Source: Nomia melanderi (taxonomy: Eukaryota > Arthropoda > Insecta > Hymenoptera > Halictidae). From it: a DNA stretch of 64,000 nucleotides. Every line of letters begins with the position of its first letter. The first letter of the stretch is position 1. Made by a program: the position numbers and the translations under genes. Location of the stretch: NCBI RefSeq assembly GCF_051020985.1, contig NC_135008.1, forward strand, positions 9,920,001 to 9,984,000, given 5' to 3'. This document shows positions 12,369 through 25,800 of the stretch, one piece after another. The notes beneath the pieces were generated by a model that searched no databases, was not told the DNA's origin, and worked only from the letters and a program-made list of their open reading frames with translations.

Positions 12369-13950
12369 TAAAGCATAATGTGAAATTAAAAGAAATGTGT
12401 ATTTATTAAATAGTATAATAATATTTATAGCGGTCTGCTTAGAACTGAATAATTGCCATTTTGAAATTATTACAAGCACTATGCAGATTTAAAAGTAGAA
12501 TTAAGGAATTGTCAGTTTGTAATCTGCATGTGATCCAGCCCCCCCTTTTTGTTTTATTCATAAGGTATAGAAAATCAATACTATTCACATGTACTAGACT
12601 GTCAGCTTTGTGTATCATTTGCTATCAATTGTCAATTGTTATGTTAGCTGTTTCCAAGTGTTCATAGTGTTTTGTAAAGTTATAATTTCAAGGATAGAAT
12701 AAGGTATTAGAAGAAATCCATTTGAAAAAGTTTATCTTTCTTTGTTCGGTTATACTACCTTCTCCTATACTGTTATCTAAATGAATTGTGATACATATAA
12801 TTGAATGAATTAGTAGCTGATAGATTACAAAAGGTAATTGTATTAACGACTAAGTATATTATATCATTTAATCATAATATTTTGTTATAGTATTTCGATT
12901 ATGTAATAGTTTTGATTAATTCTTTTATTAATCACAATAATGTAATCTATAAATAGATTGTTTCACTGTCGGGTTATAGTAAATAATATTGAATTCATAT
13001 TTCTATGAATTGTTACCTTTCGCAAGGAAGATGATTGCAAAGTAATTCAGCACATTTTTATACCAAATTAACAGATGTACCACATGTATTCCTATATAAA
13101 ATATTCTTCTGAAAATATTGTGTGCTTGGATATATTCACGGAGAATAATATCTGAATAAGTAGATGAACAGGAAATTAATAAATATATTTTTGTTTCCTT
13201 AATGAATATATTTTTGTACAGTGTTAATATTTTTAATTGTAAATACAAGTACGTATATCTATAAGATACAATGTAAGTTTTGTGCAGAATATACTCTTAC
13301 TCAATGTACTTAATTAAATTAAATTTTAATAAATATTAATTGTTTCAAAATATATATATAGTAGGCCGTCAATTATTTGAATACATATGCCGAAATGTCG
13401 ATTATCCAAATGACTGATTATGAGAATGGATCATTTCTATACATATGTAAATTTACATTTCAACTACCTACAGCTGTTACAATTAGAAGATAAATTAAAT
13501 ATTGTCGACTAATTACCTGAATAATCGTTTGTCTGGACAGAATTGTCTCCCGATTAGTTCGGGTAACCGACGCTTTACTGCGTCAATAAATGATCTTTTC
13601 TAACCATACAGATTAAACTGATCAAGAAATGTTTTTTTTTTAAGTTGTTTCCTTCAAAGGAGAACATCAGATGGTGCAAATTATTTTTTTGTAGGTCGAA
13701 TATCGAAAGAAATAAAATTTTAATTAATGAAAGCAGTATAAATATTAGTTTATGTTTTAAAAAACGACAAGGATATATTTATTACGATAAGCATATATAA
13801 AGAATCTATAAACACGAAATTCTAAAGAAACATATGAAAAATACAATAGATATAAACTTCTATATATTTTCACTTACACGCAACTGTAAACAGCAACAAG
13901 AATCATTAGAGTAATATAAACAATCGGATATTTAATGAAATGTTATACAC
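12369..13950. other. Intergenic region between convergent genes
   Basis: The region between the SLC35A2 stop and the stop of the citrate-synthase-like gene is AT-rich and holds both 3' UTRs. It includes a small Tigger/pogo-like relic at about 13363-13590. Short ORFs here are unconvincing. Confidence 0.6.
13363..13590. mobile_element. Small Tigger/pogo-like (mariner superfamily) MITE relic
   Basis: The left end reads AGTAGGCCGTCAATTATTTGAA. The right end, read in reverse, is AGTAAAGCGTCGGTTACCCGAA. These are imperfect inverted copies resembling Tigger-type ends (CAGTAGARCCTCRATTATCCGAA). The element is about 230 bp, has no coding sequence, and is heavily decayed. Confidence 0.4.
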
Positions 13951-16900
13951 TTATTTTCGAGAATCTTTAATGTGTTTTCCGCGTTTTCTGTTTCGATGTA
14001 TCCCCTGAATAGATTCTAAGTAGCTATACGTGCTCTTTGAAGCTGGATGCTCAACTGGTGCATTAACAGCTCTTGCCCAAATAATAGATGCTATTGCACC
14101 TAGTGCTCTTGATATGCACAATAACACTTGATTAAATTTCATGTCTTTTAATCCGTAAGCCTAAAACAAAGAAAAATACATATTTAAAGATATGATTATT
14201 TAAGTAGTACTATCGTTGTATGTATTGTGTTGTATTTACTGTATTTGCCATAATAATTCAGAACTTCACGTGACAAATAACGTTCTATGAAGATTTGAAC
14301 CGTATACTAAGTACTTACTCATAATAGATTGAACTTGAAAAAATGTGAACTGTTCTCTCGGTGGTTTCATTCAATTTACCGTAAAAATTGTTCCGATTTT
14401 GAGATGTAATTTTAAATACCTATATTCTTATTTAGAATTAATTGTAAGTTAAGATTCTGTTATTTAAACGTTAATGTAATAGAATCGTTGCCTCCGAAAA
14501 GATGGAATAAGGAGCTTTATAATGTTCAGTGATTTGAAAAATACGGACTCTAGTCGAATTTTTTGAAAGTATAAAAAACCGTATTATTTATGGAATGATA
14601 ATGATAAATTGATTATATTGAAGTTCTTGTATTGAAGATTTCACTGTGCCTCATCGTTTCACTAAATATGTACATAATATCATGTTCATACCTGAAAAAC
14701 CGGTGCTGCAATAGTTGTCTGTTCCGGATAAAATGTTCTTCCTTTAGTCGTTTTCATCATTGTAGTTAGTATTCGTGTAATAGATCGAGACAACTATAAA
14801 AGTATCCGAAAAGGAAAAAGAAACAAAATTTGTCATTTTTAAGTATATGTATGAACATTTGAATAATATACAGGCTGTTTTCTTTAACTGGCAACGCTCG
14901 CACATCTTATAAACCATTCGAGACATGGAATACTTTTCGTTTAGTATGGAGGCGGACATTGTGTAATATTAATAGATTTTCTTTTGTACAACGTGTTAAA
15001 AAGACTTCAATGTTAACTAATTTTTTTGGAGAACAGGGAATCAACGCGAAACAACGTGAAATTACCCTCTAAATTCCTATAACCTAGCCTCGCTAGACCT
15101 GTTTTCTATTTCCAAAGATAAAAAATGCCATACGGGTTGGACATTTGGACGATATTGAAGCCATGAAATGGGGAACGACGCCAATTCGGAACAGAATTTC
15201 AAAAGGAAATTTTCAACATCCCTTTGAACAATAGAAACGCTATTGGAGCAAGTGCATAGATATATACGATTTTTCGTATCATCAACGATCTATAAGATAT
15301 TGAAGTAAAATTATGTAATATAATTTATTTATGTACCTTCACATCAGAATTGTCAGGCATATTTTCCATAGTGTAATGTAATAGTGCAGAGTATCGTGGA
15401 TCAGAAATTTCTGTTTCCTTACAACCAATTAGCTTATCTTTAGCTATCAATGTGACATAATTCTTTATGTTTTCTTCTTTTGATTCACGGCCAAGAAGTC
15501 CCTGTATTTTCGATTGAAATTCCATGTACTGTGTCATTAAAATAAAATTGAGTGTTAAATAAATAGCAAATATGCACAATCTATTAAAATATTTACTATA
15601 GATCAATTATAAGAAACGTGATTGAAAATATTTTTAATTTAAATAGCTTATTTAGGTTATTCATTCATATATCAAGAGTTTTACTTTAAAATAAAATGTA
15701 AAGCTTAATATGTATACACATAAGAAATTTAATTATGAAACGCTAATTTTCGAAACGCTTTTTGATTTTGCTATGAATGCATCTCGTAATTAAATTTCAT
15801 GTCCATATAATTTTATCATGACTTGACACACATTACATTTGACATGTAATCGTTTAAATTACTTGTGACATGGTACCACTCCTTGGTTCATCGGTGTATG
15901 CTAAAATACCAGCAGACAATGCCTGATTTACATCTATTTGAGTAGCGCCAAGTATTTCTGTAATATGAATAGCAGGAATACCTCCATCGTCGTCTCTAGA
16001 AAAATAAAATTTGACACAATTCACATTAAATATGACAAATGATAAGTTAAGTAATGTTCGTGAATATTGTCCCGAAAAGCACCTCTCGCTGATTGATATG
16101 AAATTTTGAGAAAGTGGAAGAAAGTGCATAAAGAAATTGTAGCTCTGAGTATTTATTACTTTTTGAGATATTAACAAAAAACTTTTGATAAAATACATTA
16201 ATACATTATATAAACATTAATATACAATGTCAGATAATGATCCAACATCTGTCTCAGAGTATGTTAAAATTATAATTTAAAAATTAAGGGATGCGAAAAC
16301 CTTAAAGGTTGGTATCACATCTACCTGCAAATTTCTTACATATTTGTATCAATTCAGATGACAGTAATGGTGATAAAGAATCTAAACCACTTACGCATTT
16401 AATGTTACATACAGTCGAAGAAAGTCTACTATTGTCTTCTTCTGATTTTCTGTGATCCCGTATGCGTCACTTAAACATTCCGTTAGAAATTGTACCCAGT
16501 CACCTTCTTCTTTGACATTGTTCAATCCCCCATCTTTGGCAATCAAACCAACTATTGCGGGTAATGTAGCAAGTAATTCCATGCTATCTTCATACGTGTA
16601 CTTACAAGTAAAAATGAATTTTATACGCGGAAGTTACGTGTGAAACATAGTCAACTATAATATTCAAATCTTATTCAATATACCATTTTGTAATATAAAT
16701 TTTGAACGCTTGTAGTATGTTTTTAAGTTTGTTTTAATTGGTCTAAAACTCACTTCCCAATACGTGTAAGTCGAAGCTCGATTTTTCAAAGCTTCTTTCA
16801 TGTGTTTGCTGGAATCGAAGACAGTGAGGGCCACTGATAATTTCCCCAAGGGTGTAACTGTTTTTGGAAGAGTTTGAAGGATAGAACCAACGATCCCCCC

Positions 16901-17935
16901 TCCAGGCCCTGACCACCAGTATTTTCTTCTTTGACGTCGTATAGTCCAATCAGTAATTAACGAAGTCGTTTGTTCTTGCGTCGGAACGTCACCGGTAAGT
17001 AATAACCAAAATACAGATTCCGCGCTCGGTGACTTCCCTTGACGAGGTAGGAGGGTGACAACTTCTGGCAGTGTCAATCCTCTGTACTTAATCTAGACAC
17101 GTAACGTCTATGATTATTTATGATTCGCGTAAGTACGCAATGAACGTAACATCTATTAAGAAGCAATTTCACAGTTCATATAAATGAATTATGTAGGTAA
17201 TGTTCTTGATCATTGCAATACATCTATTTCATATGGTTGATCGATTTCCGATAGCGAATCAAATACTCATGGATCTGTAGTGCATACAACTAAATGTAAT
17301 AAACATACAGATCTGTATATATGTATTAACAATAATAAAATTAACAGATTAAATCTATGAGTTACTGATACCACGATAACGTTGGGACATATCAATTTCT
17401 CGAAACTGCGTGATTGAAATAGTATGATTCTTAAAGTTACTGAATTGTGTTTTAATCCTATAAGAATATGGAACAAATAATATAAGGGTTCATTTAAAAA
17501 AAGTAACAATGTCGAAAAATTGACCTTAAAAAAACATCCTCCACAACCATAAAATTTGCGCCCTCTAATAGTGGAACTTTGTAATCTTGCACTTTGTACT
17601 TGAAATAATCAGTATTCTCACGTTCGAGTATTTTCGTTGTGGATTTTATACTTTTTTTATTTATAGAAATTTGATATATTGTCACTTACGCCATGTTTTG
17701 GATCCGTTTCTGATGTTTCTCTGACCATAGTTTTCACACCATTTAGTCCCTGATATATATTTTCCACGGTAACATGACTGACCACGGAGGATCCATGCTG
17801 CTCACGAAAATTCCTTAGTAGATCATAATGAATGGGTATTTTTTCCCATAGGGCTTCCTTCAAATTTGTACTCGTACTGGGACTACCTTTTGTTCTGCTC
17901 GTCTTAATTGAATTAATTCTTTTATATTTTAGCAA
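13951..17935 (-). CDS. Citrate synthase homologue lacking the catalytic residues (probable pseudoenzyme)
   Basis: This is a full-length homologue of eukaryotic mitochondrial citrate synthase, which condenses oxaloacetate with acetyl-CoA. Exons are about 17935-17690, 17092-16754, 16600-16395, 15995-15863, 15528-15337, 14793-14692 and 14160-13951. All are bounded by GT-AG and keep one frame for about 475 residues. Recognisable blocks include KYRGLTLPEV, SVFWLLLTGDVPT, YWEYTYEDSMELLATLP, SDPRY and ISRALGAIASIIWARA. In pig mature-enzyme numbering (from memory), His238 is Asp, His274 lies in DEPRSGTMSQ with no His, the GYGH loop with His320 is shortened to CKET, Asp375 is Thr, and Arg421 is His. 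Arg329 and Arg401 remain. It therefore should not catalyse the normal reaction. Frames are intact, so this is not simple decay. The start is unresolved because the first exon as seen has no ATG. A presequence exon may lie near 18.5-18.6 kb. I infer a structural or regulatory role, perhaps germline. Confidence 0.85.
14866..15250. repeat. Repeat-like, less AT-rich insertion in an intron of the citrate-synthase-like gene
   Basis: Beginning at ACAGGCTGTTTTCTTTAACTG (14871), the sequence is compositionally unlike the surrounding intron and has no open frame. The opening resembles transposon ends common in insect genomes, but I cannot name the family. A shorter ACAGGCTGT start recurs near 48101. 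Confidence 0.3.
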
Positions 17936-18444
17936 TTTTATAACTTTTTCAGTTGTAACATTTGTATATAATAAATTCTAGAAATTAATTAATTTTGAAA
18001 ATTTGAATTGTTATATACTTTGTGTTATTTGCAGATAAATATAATACAAATGTATATGTTTGCTGGTCTATACTTAGTAATTAAGACAATTGATTTCATT
18101 TTCAGAACACAGACTGCAATGCAGACTGAACGAGTACTTAGATTAAATTTTTTTAATTTTATTATTAAATAATAAATCATTTAGCAATTTTAAAATTACT
18201 TGTAGTAACAACCTATATTACAGTATCGATCTATTTAATTTAGTAAATGTTCTATTGAATAAATAAAAGTTTTATCTGATGTAAATCTGTTATTTACTCG
18301 TAAAACATTTTATTAGTAGTTAAATAAAAATGTAACAAATACAAAATATCTGAATAAATAGAACATTTTTACTTGAGTATTGTAACCTGAAATTTTAATC
18401 GTTTTTTTAAATTAATATATTTGAATTCTTTACATTGATCGATC

Positions 18445-18657
18445 TTATTGAGTTTGGTTAATATTCTGAAAATCAAATTGGCTGCGAGTAACCTCGTACA
18501 TCGGTAAATCAATTCCAACCGTCAATACGTGTCGCTGTCCTCCGAAATTATTATTGCTGCTCATTCTTTTAAACTTTAGTAACGTCGTCCGTTTGATGAT
18601 CCATTTTCTCCAAATTTGATGCATTTTTGCAAAATGTGTCAGCAAATTTTCAGACAC
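18445..18657 (-). other. Candidate first exon of the citrate-synthase-like gene, or an isolated small ORF
   Basis: A 70-codon open stretch stands out from AT-rich DNA about 0.5 kb upstream of the first confirmed citrate-synthase-like exon on the same strand. From the ATG at 18624 it begins MHQIWRKWIIKRTTLLKFKR, which is basic, has no acidic residues and looks like a mitochondrial presequence. A weak donor (GAG|GTTACT at 18493) could join it in frame to an acceptor near 17985 (TTTCTAG). This is speculative. The frame also reads on to a stop at 18445, so it may be a separate short ORF or chance. Confidence 0.3.
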
Positions 18658-18849
18658 GGTCCCTTAAAATTTTCATGGAAAAGGATTGTTACACCATGCT
18701 ACAAGGTTAAGATCGTTATATTCCTTTTAAAATTTTTGTTCTTATTTGAGAACTGGATAAAGAAAAGCATAAAATTTTGTCATAACCCTGCTCAAAGGAA
18801 TAATGAACAAAATCAAATTATGACGGTATACTTTGACACGTCTGTGTGA

Positions 18850-21800
18850 ATATTTTTTTGTTTTCTTTTTTTACTTCCTCCTCAATTACAATTATGACAT
18901 TTCATAAAACACTCATGTTTCGGTAATTTCAAATTCCCACGAGGTATTTTATGATTAAATGTTGTTAATAGTAATTTTAATAGACATATTAACGCATTGA
19001 TATTACACTCTAGTCCATACTAATTGTAAATATAGAGAATTATTAATCATTTTCTTTATGACAATTCATTAACTGTAATACCTGCACGTATACAATTCTA
19101 TATATTTGAAAAATATTAATTTTTATATTGTAACTAAACAGTAGATGTTTATGAATTTATTTTTACGAGTTCATTTAATAAAATTCTAAATAAACTCATA
19201 GTTGTAAGTGGTGTCACTGTATACTTGGGATTAAAGTATTATAATTTATTCGCGAATACATTAACGTAATTAATTAACGGAATAAAATAAATAATATATT
19301 AATAAATTAATACCTAGACGCAGTATTTGCACTAACGTGTTGTTTTCAGCTTAATATTATTGTAATACTTAACAAAAGGAGGTGAATAAATAAAATTCAT
19401 ACAACAATTTGTATTTCAGTTTGTGGTTTATTATTGCGTTACTTCTGCATACAAAATAATGAATAATACCATTTTGTATGTCAAACGACGCTTATTCGAC
19501 ACTCGATAGCTGTACAAATCGCGTCGAAAGTTATCTTCTTCTAGATTCTATGTATTTCGGTATAAAGATTTCCAACGAACACATGTTTGTATGTTATGTA
19601 ATTACTCTCTATCCCGATTTACGATATATTCAACATTTACGTATATTTTGTATCGCCTACGCGTGTAACACACAACAAGTTTAACGCAAAAATTGTCAGG
19701 AAATCTTTCAACAATTCATTATTTGGCCTCGTCTGTAATTTACAGCAGGCAAAGATAGAGCTGTTGAGTCGAAAATATTGCGTTTTACTTAAAATAGGTA
19801 TAAACAATAACAGTAACGTACGTTTTATAGATTTGCATACAAATTTGTCCACTATCGGCTGTATCAGAACGACAATAAATTACAATTTGAATCTGAACAA
19901 AAATATAAATCAGCATTTACATATACGAAATATAGAACTTGATATTTCTTCACGAAATTGCTGAATACAGTAGTCTGTACCGAAATCACTTGTTATTAAC
20001 ACGTTCATACCGGCGCTGTAATTCACACTCTTTCCCATCTGACGGCTGAATTCCTAAAATTGATGAAAATATTGAAATTATCAATAAGTAAATTAATTTT
20101 CAAATATATGGAAATATTTTCTAATTACCACACCATTTGACGAACCACATATTTGATGGTACACGCCGTCTAATATGATATCTTACTGTGAGCCATCGGT
20201 GGTACACGCCGGTGTGAACGTGTTAAACTTTTTAAACTGTGAACAATTTCAGAATTTTTAAAAACAAGGATAAATTATGCTTGTGAAAATGATAGAATTT
20301 TTACATTATTGAAATTGCATAATCTAAAATAAGTTTGTGAAAAGTGATGAATAATTTCTTATTGATATTAAAAAACGTGTGAAACATTTCTTACAATGTT
20401 TCTCTTATGAAAATATTCAACAAATTTAACATATATATTTGCACATAATTTTTTTGTACTTATAGCCGATAGTGTACATGCACAATATTTTATAATATCA
20501 ACAACTACACTTACGAGCTACTTAGTAATTAATTCCTTAAGAGTATAGTAAAATATATATAGTATACGCTATTGCTTGATCTGAGGTAACTCTCAATAAC
20601 ACGCTATTGTTACATTTATTTGTTCGCTATTTATAATATAATTATTATGTTTACTTTTATTGTTTCATTACTATTATTATTATTATTTTATTATTATTAG
20701 GCCGAATTCATTGCTAGAAAAAAATAAAAAATATATAATTACTTTAGAATAGAGAAGTACGATAACAAACATGAATAATATACTATACATGAAACAAGAA
20801 ATCAGAAAACAGAATTTCATTGCGTTTGGACAAATTCTTTTCGTTTCATTCAAGATACATAATTTACATCACATGTATAGTACCGTAGGAAAGTAACGAG
20901 ACGGTAAATTCTATTAATTCAGAAGAGATTCCTATTTTCACAAATGTTAGAAATGATAAAATGAAATGTAAATACCTAAATCTATAAGGAAGCGTAGAAA
21001 ATTATGCTGCGAAACATCTGAATAATAATGAGATATTAATTTTTATGTATAATAACTTCGAAAACGTCACACTGATGTATTGTTGATTAAGTGGTTTTAA
21101 GGTGTGCATGGAAATGCATCGCTCTGCTTAAAGCAAAAACTGAATACGGAATTCGATATTGGCAATGTTTCGGTCAAGTGCTTGTATAAAAAGTCATTGT
21201 AAAAAATTTATGTGTCTAGTAATAAATGAAGCTCGTAAACATTCTTTGCATATAATTAATGATTACTTACAAAAGTTATTCGAAATGTTGAAATTTTTGT
21301 ACATTATGTTCAAAATTCATTTGTTCACACAGTTAAGTGTTTCTTCTGTATTTTCAAATAATTGTTCACACTGCATTTTATGGTTTTCCGATTATAAAGA
21401 TTTTTAAAAATTTCAATTAAAACCTAGCGTTCCTTTTATAAGGAGACACTTTGTAAAATTCATTTTTAGTGCGAGTGTCCGGAAAGAATTTAAGTAAAAT
21501 TTCTCAATGCTATTATATAAATGTGCAAATGGTTGTTACGAATATAAAAAGTCATGGAATATAGTAGAATTTAAATAATAAAGTTCAAATGACAATAATT
21601 TTTCTAATAAAGAAGAAAAGGACAATACTACAGGTGCAAACGAAATTTGTTCTTTCTTCGAAAGTGTGTGACAGGTGAATACACAGGAAGAAATAAATAA
21701 AAAGTGTCTTACACGTGTATTGTTTGCTTCTCACAGTCTCATTACTTTTTTCGTCGAAGTTTGTATACAGAACGACGAATTTTAATCTATAAAATATTTT

Positions 21801-22820
21801 ATTATAGAGGGCATGATTAATTACAAAGTAACTAAATATAATTTGTATGTAACAGAGACAATGTTCATCAAAATAAGTAAAAAAAAATTGGTCATTAGCG
21901 GAAATTTGATAGATACATACGTTTAAATTGATGTATATTCAAAATACTTAATTGCATTTATAAAGTAAAATTCATCATCCTGTATAGAAGATAAAATTGC
22001 ACGATGTATTTACAGAGCGAATTATAGAAGTAAAACAGTGAACGAAACTATGCGCAGGTATAAAGGGATTCGGCAGTCAATTGCAAGTAATTACGCAGTG
22101 CACATTTGCAATCAGCTCATTACACTTGTCACTTTGTTACGAACGAGTGATTACAATTGTACAACAAGATTGTATTTCTTCAGCGTTAAAACTACACGGT
22201 GTACATTTTTACGCCACTCGGTAATGCTCAATTCGCACTACACATTTGGTTTTCACTTCATTATTAATTGTTAACGCAGTTGCATATGAACACGAAAATT
22301 TGAATAATTCGAAATACGTGTCACCGTGAAAAGTGAATAAATCATAATTTCCTAACTGAAATGCAATAACCATAAAAATATTTCTTTCTATTCATTTTTC
22401 CCCGTCAATTTGTATCTAGTATCAAAGTTGTAATATAACAAAAATATATTAAATTTGTAATTATTTGTATAAGGAATGAATAAGAAACGAATGCACTTTT
22501 GGTAAAACATGAAAATACTTTGAACAATCACAATGTTATATACCATACGATTGATCGATGAGCCACAGGAATGGTTCGTGGATTTCGTTTCGCCTTTTAA
22601 ACTATTAAGATGTGTTGGAAGTTATTTATTGCACAATCCTCAGTAACGTTCAATCGTTAGGTTTCATTTGCCTCGATCCCTTTCATTGAACCTTCCTCCC
22701 GTTTACATTTGACTTCTGCCTTTGACTTAATTACGACCCTGCATCGTGCTAAGAAAGGAAGCAGCTTCTTCTGATAATATTGTCGCAGAAGACGTGTACG
22801 CTGATTTTTTTATATTAGTG
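18850..22820. other. Intergenic region
   Basis: AT-rich DNA between the citrate-synthase-like gene and the last exon of the RASL10 gene. It contains a TTAA-flanked MITE at 19996-20226 and an ATT trinucleotide run at about 20670-20698. The short ORFs at 19478, 21159 and 22038 (+) lack similarity and good context, and I do not support a gene here. Confidence 0.6.
19996..20226. mobile_element. TTAA-flanked MITE with CACGTTCAYACCGGCG terminal inverted repeats
   Basis: The 231-bp unit is bounded by TTAA on both sides (19996-19999 and 20223-20226). The ends read CACGTTCATACCGGCG and, inverted, CACGTTCACACCGGCG (15 of 16 identical). TTAA duplication is the hallmark of piggyBac-type insertion. The interior is non-coding and carries GGTACACGCC twice near its right end. 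Confidence 0.7.
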
Positions 22821-25800
22821 TCAAAGAAGAGTACACTTTTCCCCAGTGTCGTGGGGGTGCGCCCGCAGAGGTTGCGAGGGTGCAGACGTTGGTGAGGGTG
22901 GTCTGCCTTCAACTGCTTGGATCCCCTTCATTAATTCTCGAAATACCTGTTGGTAGGTATGAAATAACCATATTACATAAACATAACTTTATTCTTTATG
23001 TCTGTAAAACAAACAAGTAATCATACTAATTCTTAGAGGTCATACCACATTAAGAGTATGCAAAGACTCTGGTTAACCAATGAAAAGCTCTTATATATTG
23101 TCGAGAAGGATATAATATTGATATTTCATAGAATTTTAACAATTAAAATCAAAGTTCAATTTACATGCTTATGTTATATAACTACATTATTTGGTATAAT
23201 TTAGAGTTCAAATGTATTGATAATGATCCTCGCTATTATAAAACTTTTTTTAGTTTCTAATTAAAACGTAATTTAAGTTTTGAACTCTTGGTGGAAATAT
23301 ACATAATTCAATTAAAATCAATTATTACAAAAAACGAATCTCATTCACTATAAAAGTATTAATCTTTGAGCAATTGATTTTTACACTAAAAAATGTAAAC
23401 ATCGGCCAATAGAAAATTATTCATTATTTTTCATATAAATGTTCACTTCTAGGACATAGTCATGAACTGCAATGAAAATTTAAATTTAACAATGTACCTC
23501 GAAAATCAAATTTAAATTTAAATTTATGTTTGACAATGAACCCCGAAAATCGAATTTAAATTTAAATAGGCGTACATTGTTGTTAACCTCTCCTCTGACT
23601 ATAGTCATTGATGCATATTAAATAAAATATTATAACATAGAGCTAACTAGCATTTTCCAACTAAATTCAAATTGTTTTAATATCAACAATATTATAATGG
23701 AAATATCGTCAATGAATTGAAAATAAAAACAAAATAAAATATGAATTACATTCATATTAAATGAAGTTATATTTACTTTTGTATTAGTCAATGAATATGT
23801 ACATAATTATTATTTAATGAAAATTTGCATTCAAGTCTCGACGATCACGTATAAATTTACATAATTGTCGAGTGCGATAAGATTGTATTTTTTTATAAAA
23901 TTTTAACATTTATACTAGTCTAATAAAGTATTTTTAACAGTGTCGATATTTCAAAACCGTGAAGGAAAAATCACACAATATAGAAATTTGTGGTTGCAAT
24001 TTGAATCTGTGTCACAAATTGGGTGATCGAGTGTTTTACTTTATTTGACGGTGCATAGGTGGCGCAAACTTAGCGAAGCCGCCAAATTTTTCATTTGCTT
24101 CCATCATGTGTTCGTTTTGAATGTTACAACAGTATATATTCTTGATTGAACGCACATTGAATACATGTTTTTTGGGATATAACAGTTAGTTGTTTACAAA
24201 AGATTTACGTATCTAATTTTGTACTTGTCATGGCTTCCAAAAATAAGTAAGTGTTTACATTCCAAATTTGTTACGTTTCATTTGCGGTCACCACACGTCA
24301 TTTTACATTTGATGTTTCTATATAAAGAATAATAACAAAAGTTAGCATTTAATAATGTTTGTATTTTGTATTTAATATTCTCATATCGTTTTCTTCTTTT
24401 TGTCTTTGAAAACGGCTTTAAGAAAGTATGATTTGACATAAACCTTTGTATCTTTGCTAATAATACATATGTGTTTTTTGTTATATGATCAAGTTATTTT
24501 AACACACCCTTTTGTTTCAGAAATCTTAAATTGAAAACGAAAATATTTGATTTTGATAGTGATGATTCTTGTGAATTCATTATACCCTTCAAAAAGATGC
24601 GGAAAGGTCCAGTGGAAGAGACACAAATACAATTAAGTTCAAAATTGAACGATAATAACTCTATGAATAAAGTAAAACATAATATTGTATTAACCACTAA
24701 TCGTGATAAATTTGAAAATACAGAGCGTTCAAATTTATTAAAACTAAATAAGCCTAAAGTAAATGAATCTCAGAATGTTGAAGTAATTAATAATAGAAAT
24801 GAATCTCAGTTGAATGATAATGTCAATAGTAATTTAATAGAATCTTCAAAATCAAAGAAACAAAGCTTAGTTGATTTACCCCGTAATAACATATCTCAGA
24901 ATGATAAAACTGAGATAATGCACAATCAAGAAATACAAAGTGAAAATAATGTAGATGGATATACATCCAATATTTTGGAAAATAAAGTAAAATTTCAAAA
25001 AGCTCTAAATTTTAAGGCTTTTGTTGTGAAAATAATGAATGGGTTGAAACGTACATTATTTAAATTTATATTACAAATGAATCATTTACAACAGAAAATT
25101 CTGAAAGATGAAATAGTGTCCCAACAAGATGCTAACAATTTGGTGTTCATTATTAGTTGTGTTCTTAGCAAGTTGAGGGAAGAAATCAATGAAAAAGAAA
25201 AGAATTTTACGAATTTATCGAAACTTGAAGAAACTATAATAAGTACCAATTTAAATAAAAATGATTCACAGTTACAAAATATGGTACCTTCAAGTTTTAA
25301 CAATTCACATTTTTTTAAAAAACCATTCAGTATAGTAAAAAAAACCGTAGGAGATAATATAAATCATGTAGAAAGTAATTGCACACAGCTGAATTCAAAT
25401 GATGGAAAAAAGAAAGATAATTTACCATTGAGAATCAGTATTACCTCTACTCCTACATCTCAGAATTGTAAAACGGATACTAGTATATGGAACAACCAAA
25501 GCTTTATATCTATTTTGAGTAGATTAAAAGAAATTACGATCATTAAGAAACCAGTAGAAAAACCTATTGGCAATTCCAAAAGCACAGAAAATAACAAAAT
25601 GAATATGGATATTGTAAATCAAAAGCAAATTAATCAATATCCTGTTAGAATTGGCAGTCCTAAAATTGTTATAGCTGATCATACTGTCACCACCAAACAG
25701 GCCTCAATGAAAAACAAACGTACATTAAATAGAACTTCATCTCTATTATTGGATTGTGACAATCCTATAAATAATAATGTGAACAATAAATGCAGCATAA

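Noticed and set aside
13951..17935. Citrate synthase as bacterial contamination or recent horizontal transfer
   Set aside because: It has six GT-AG introns and resembles the eukaryotic mitochondrial type, so it is an endogenous paralogue.
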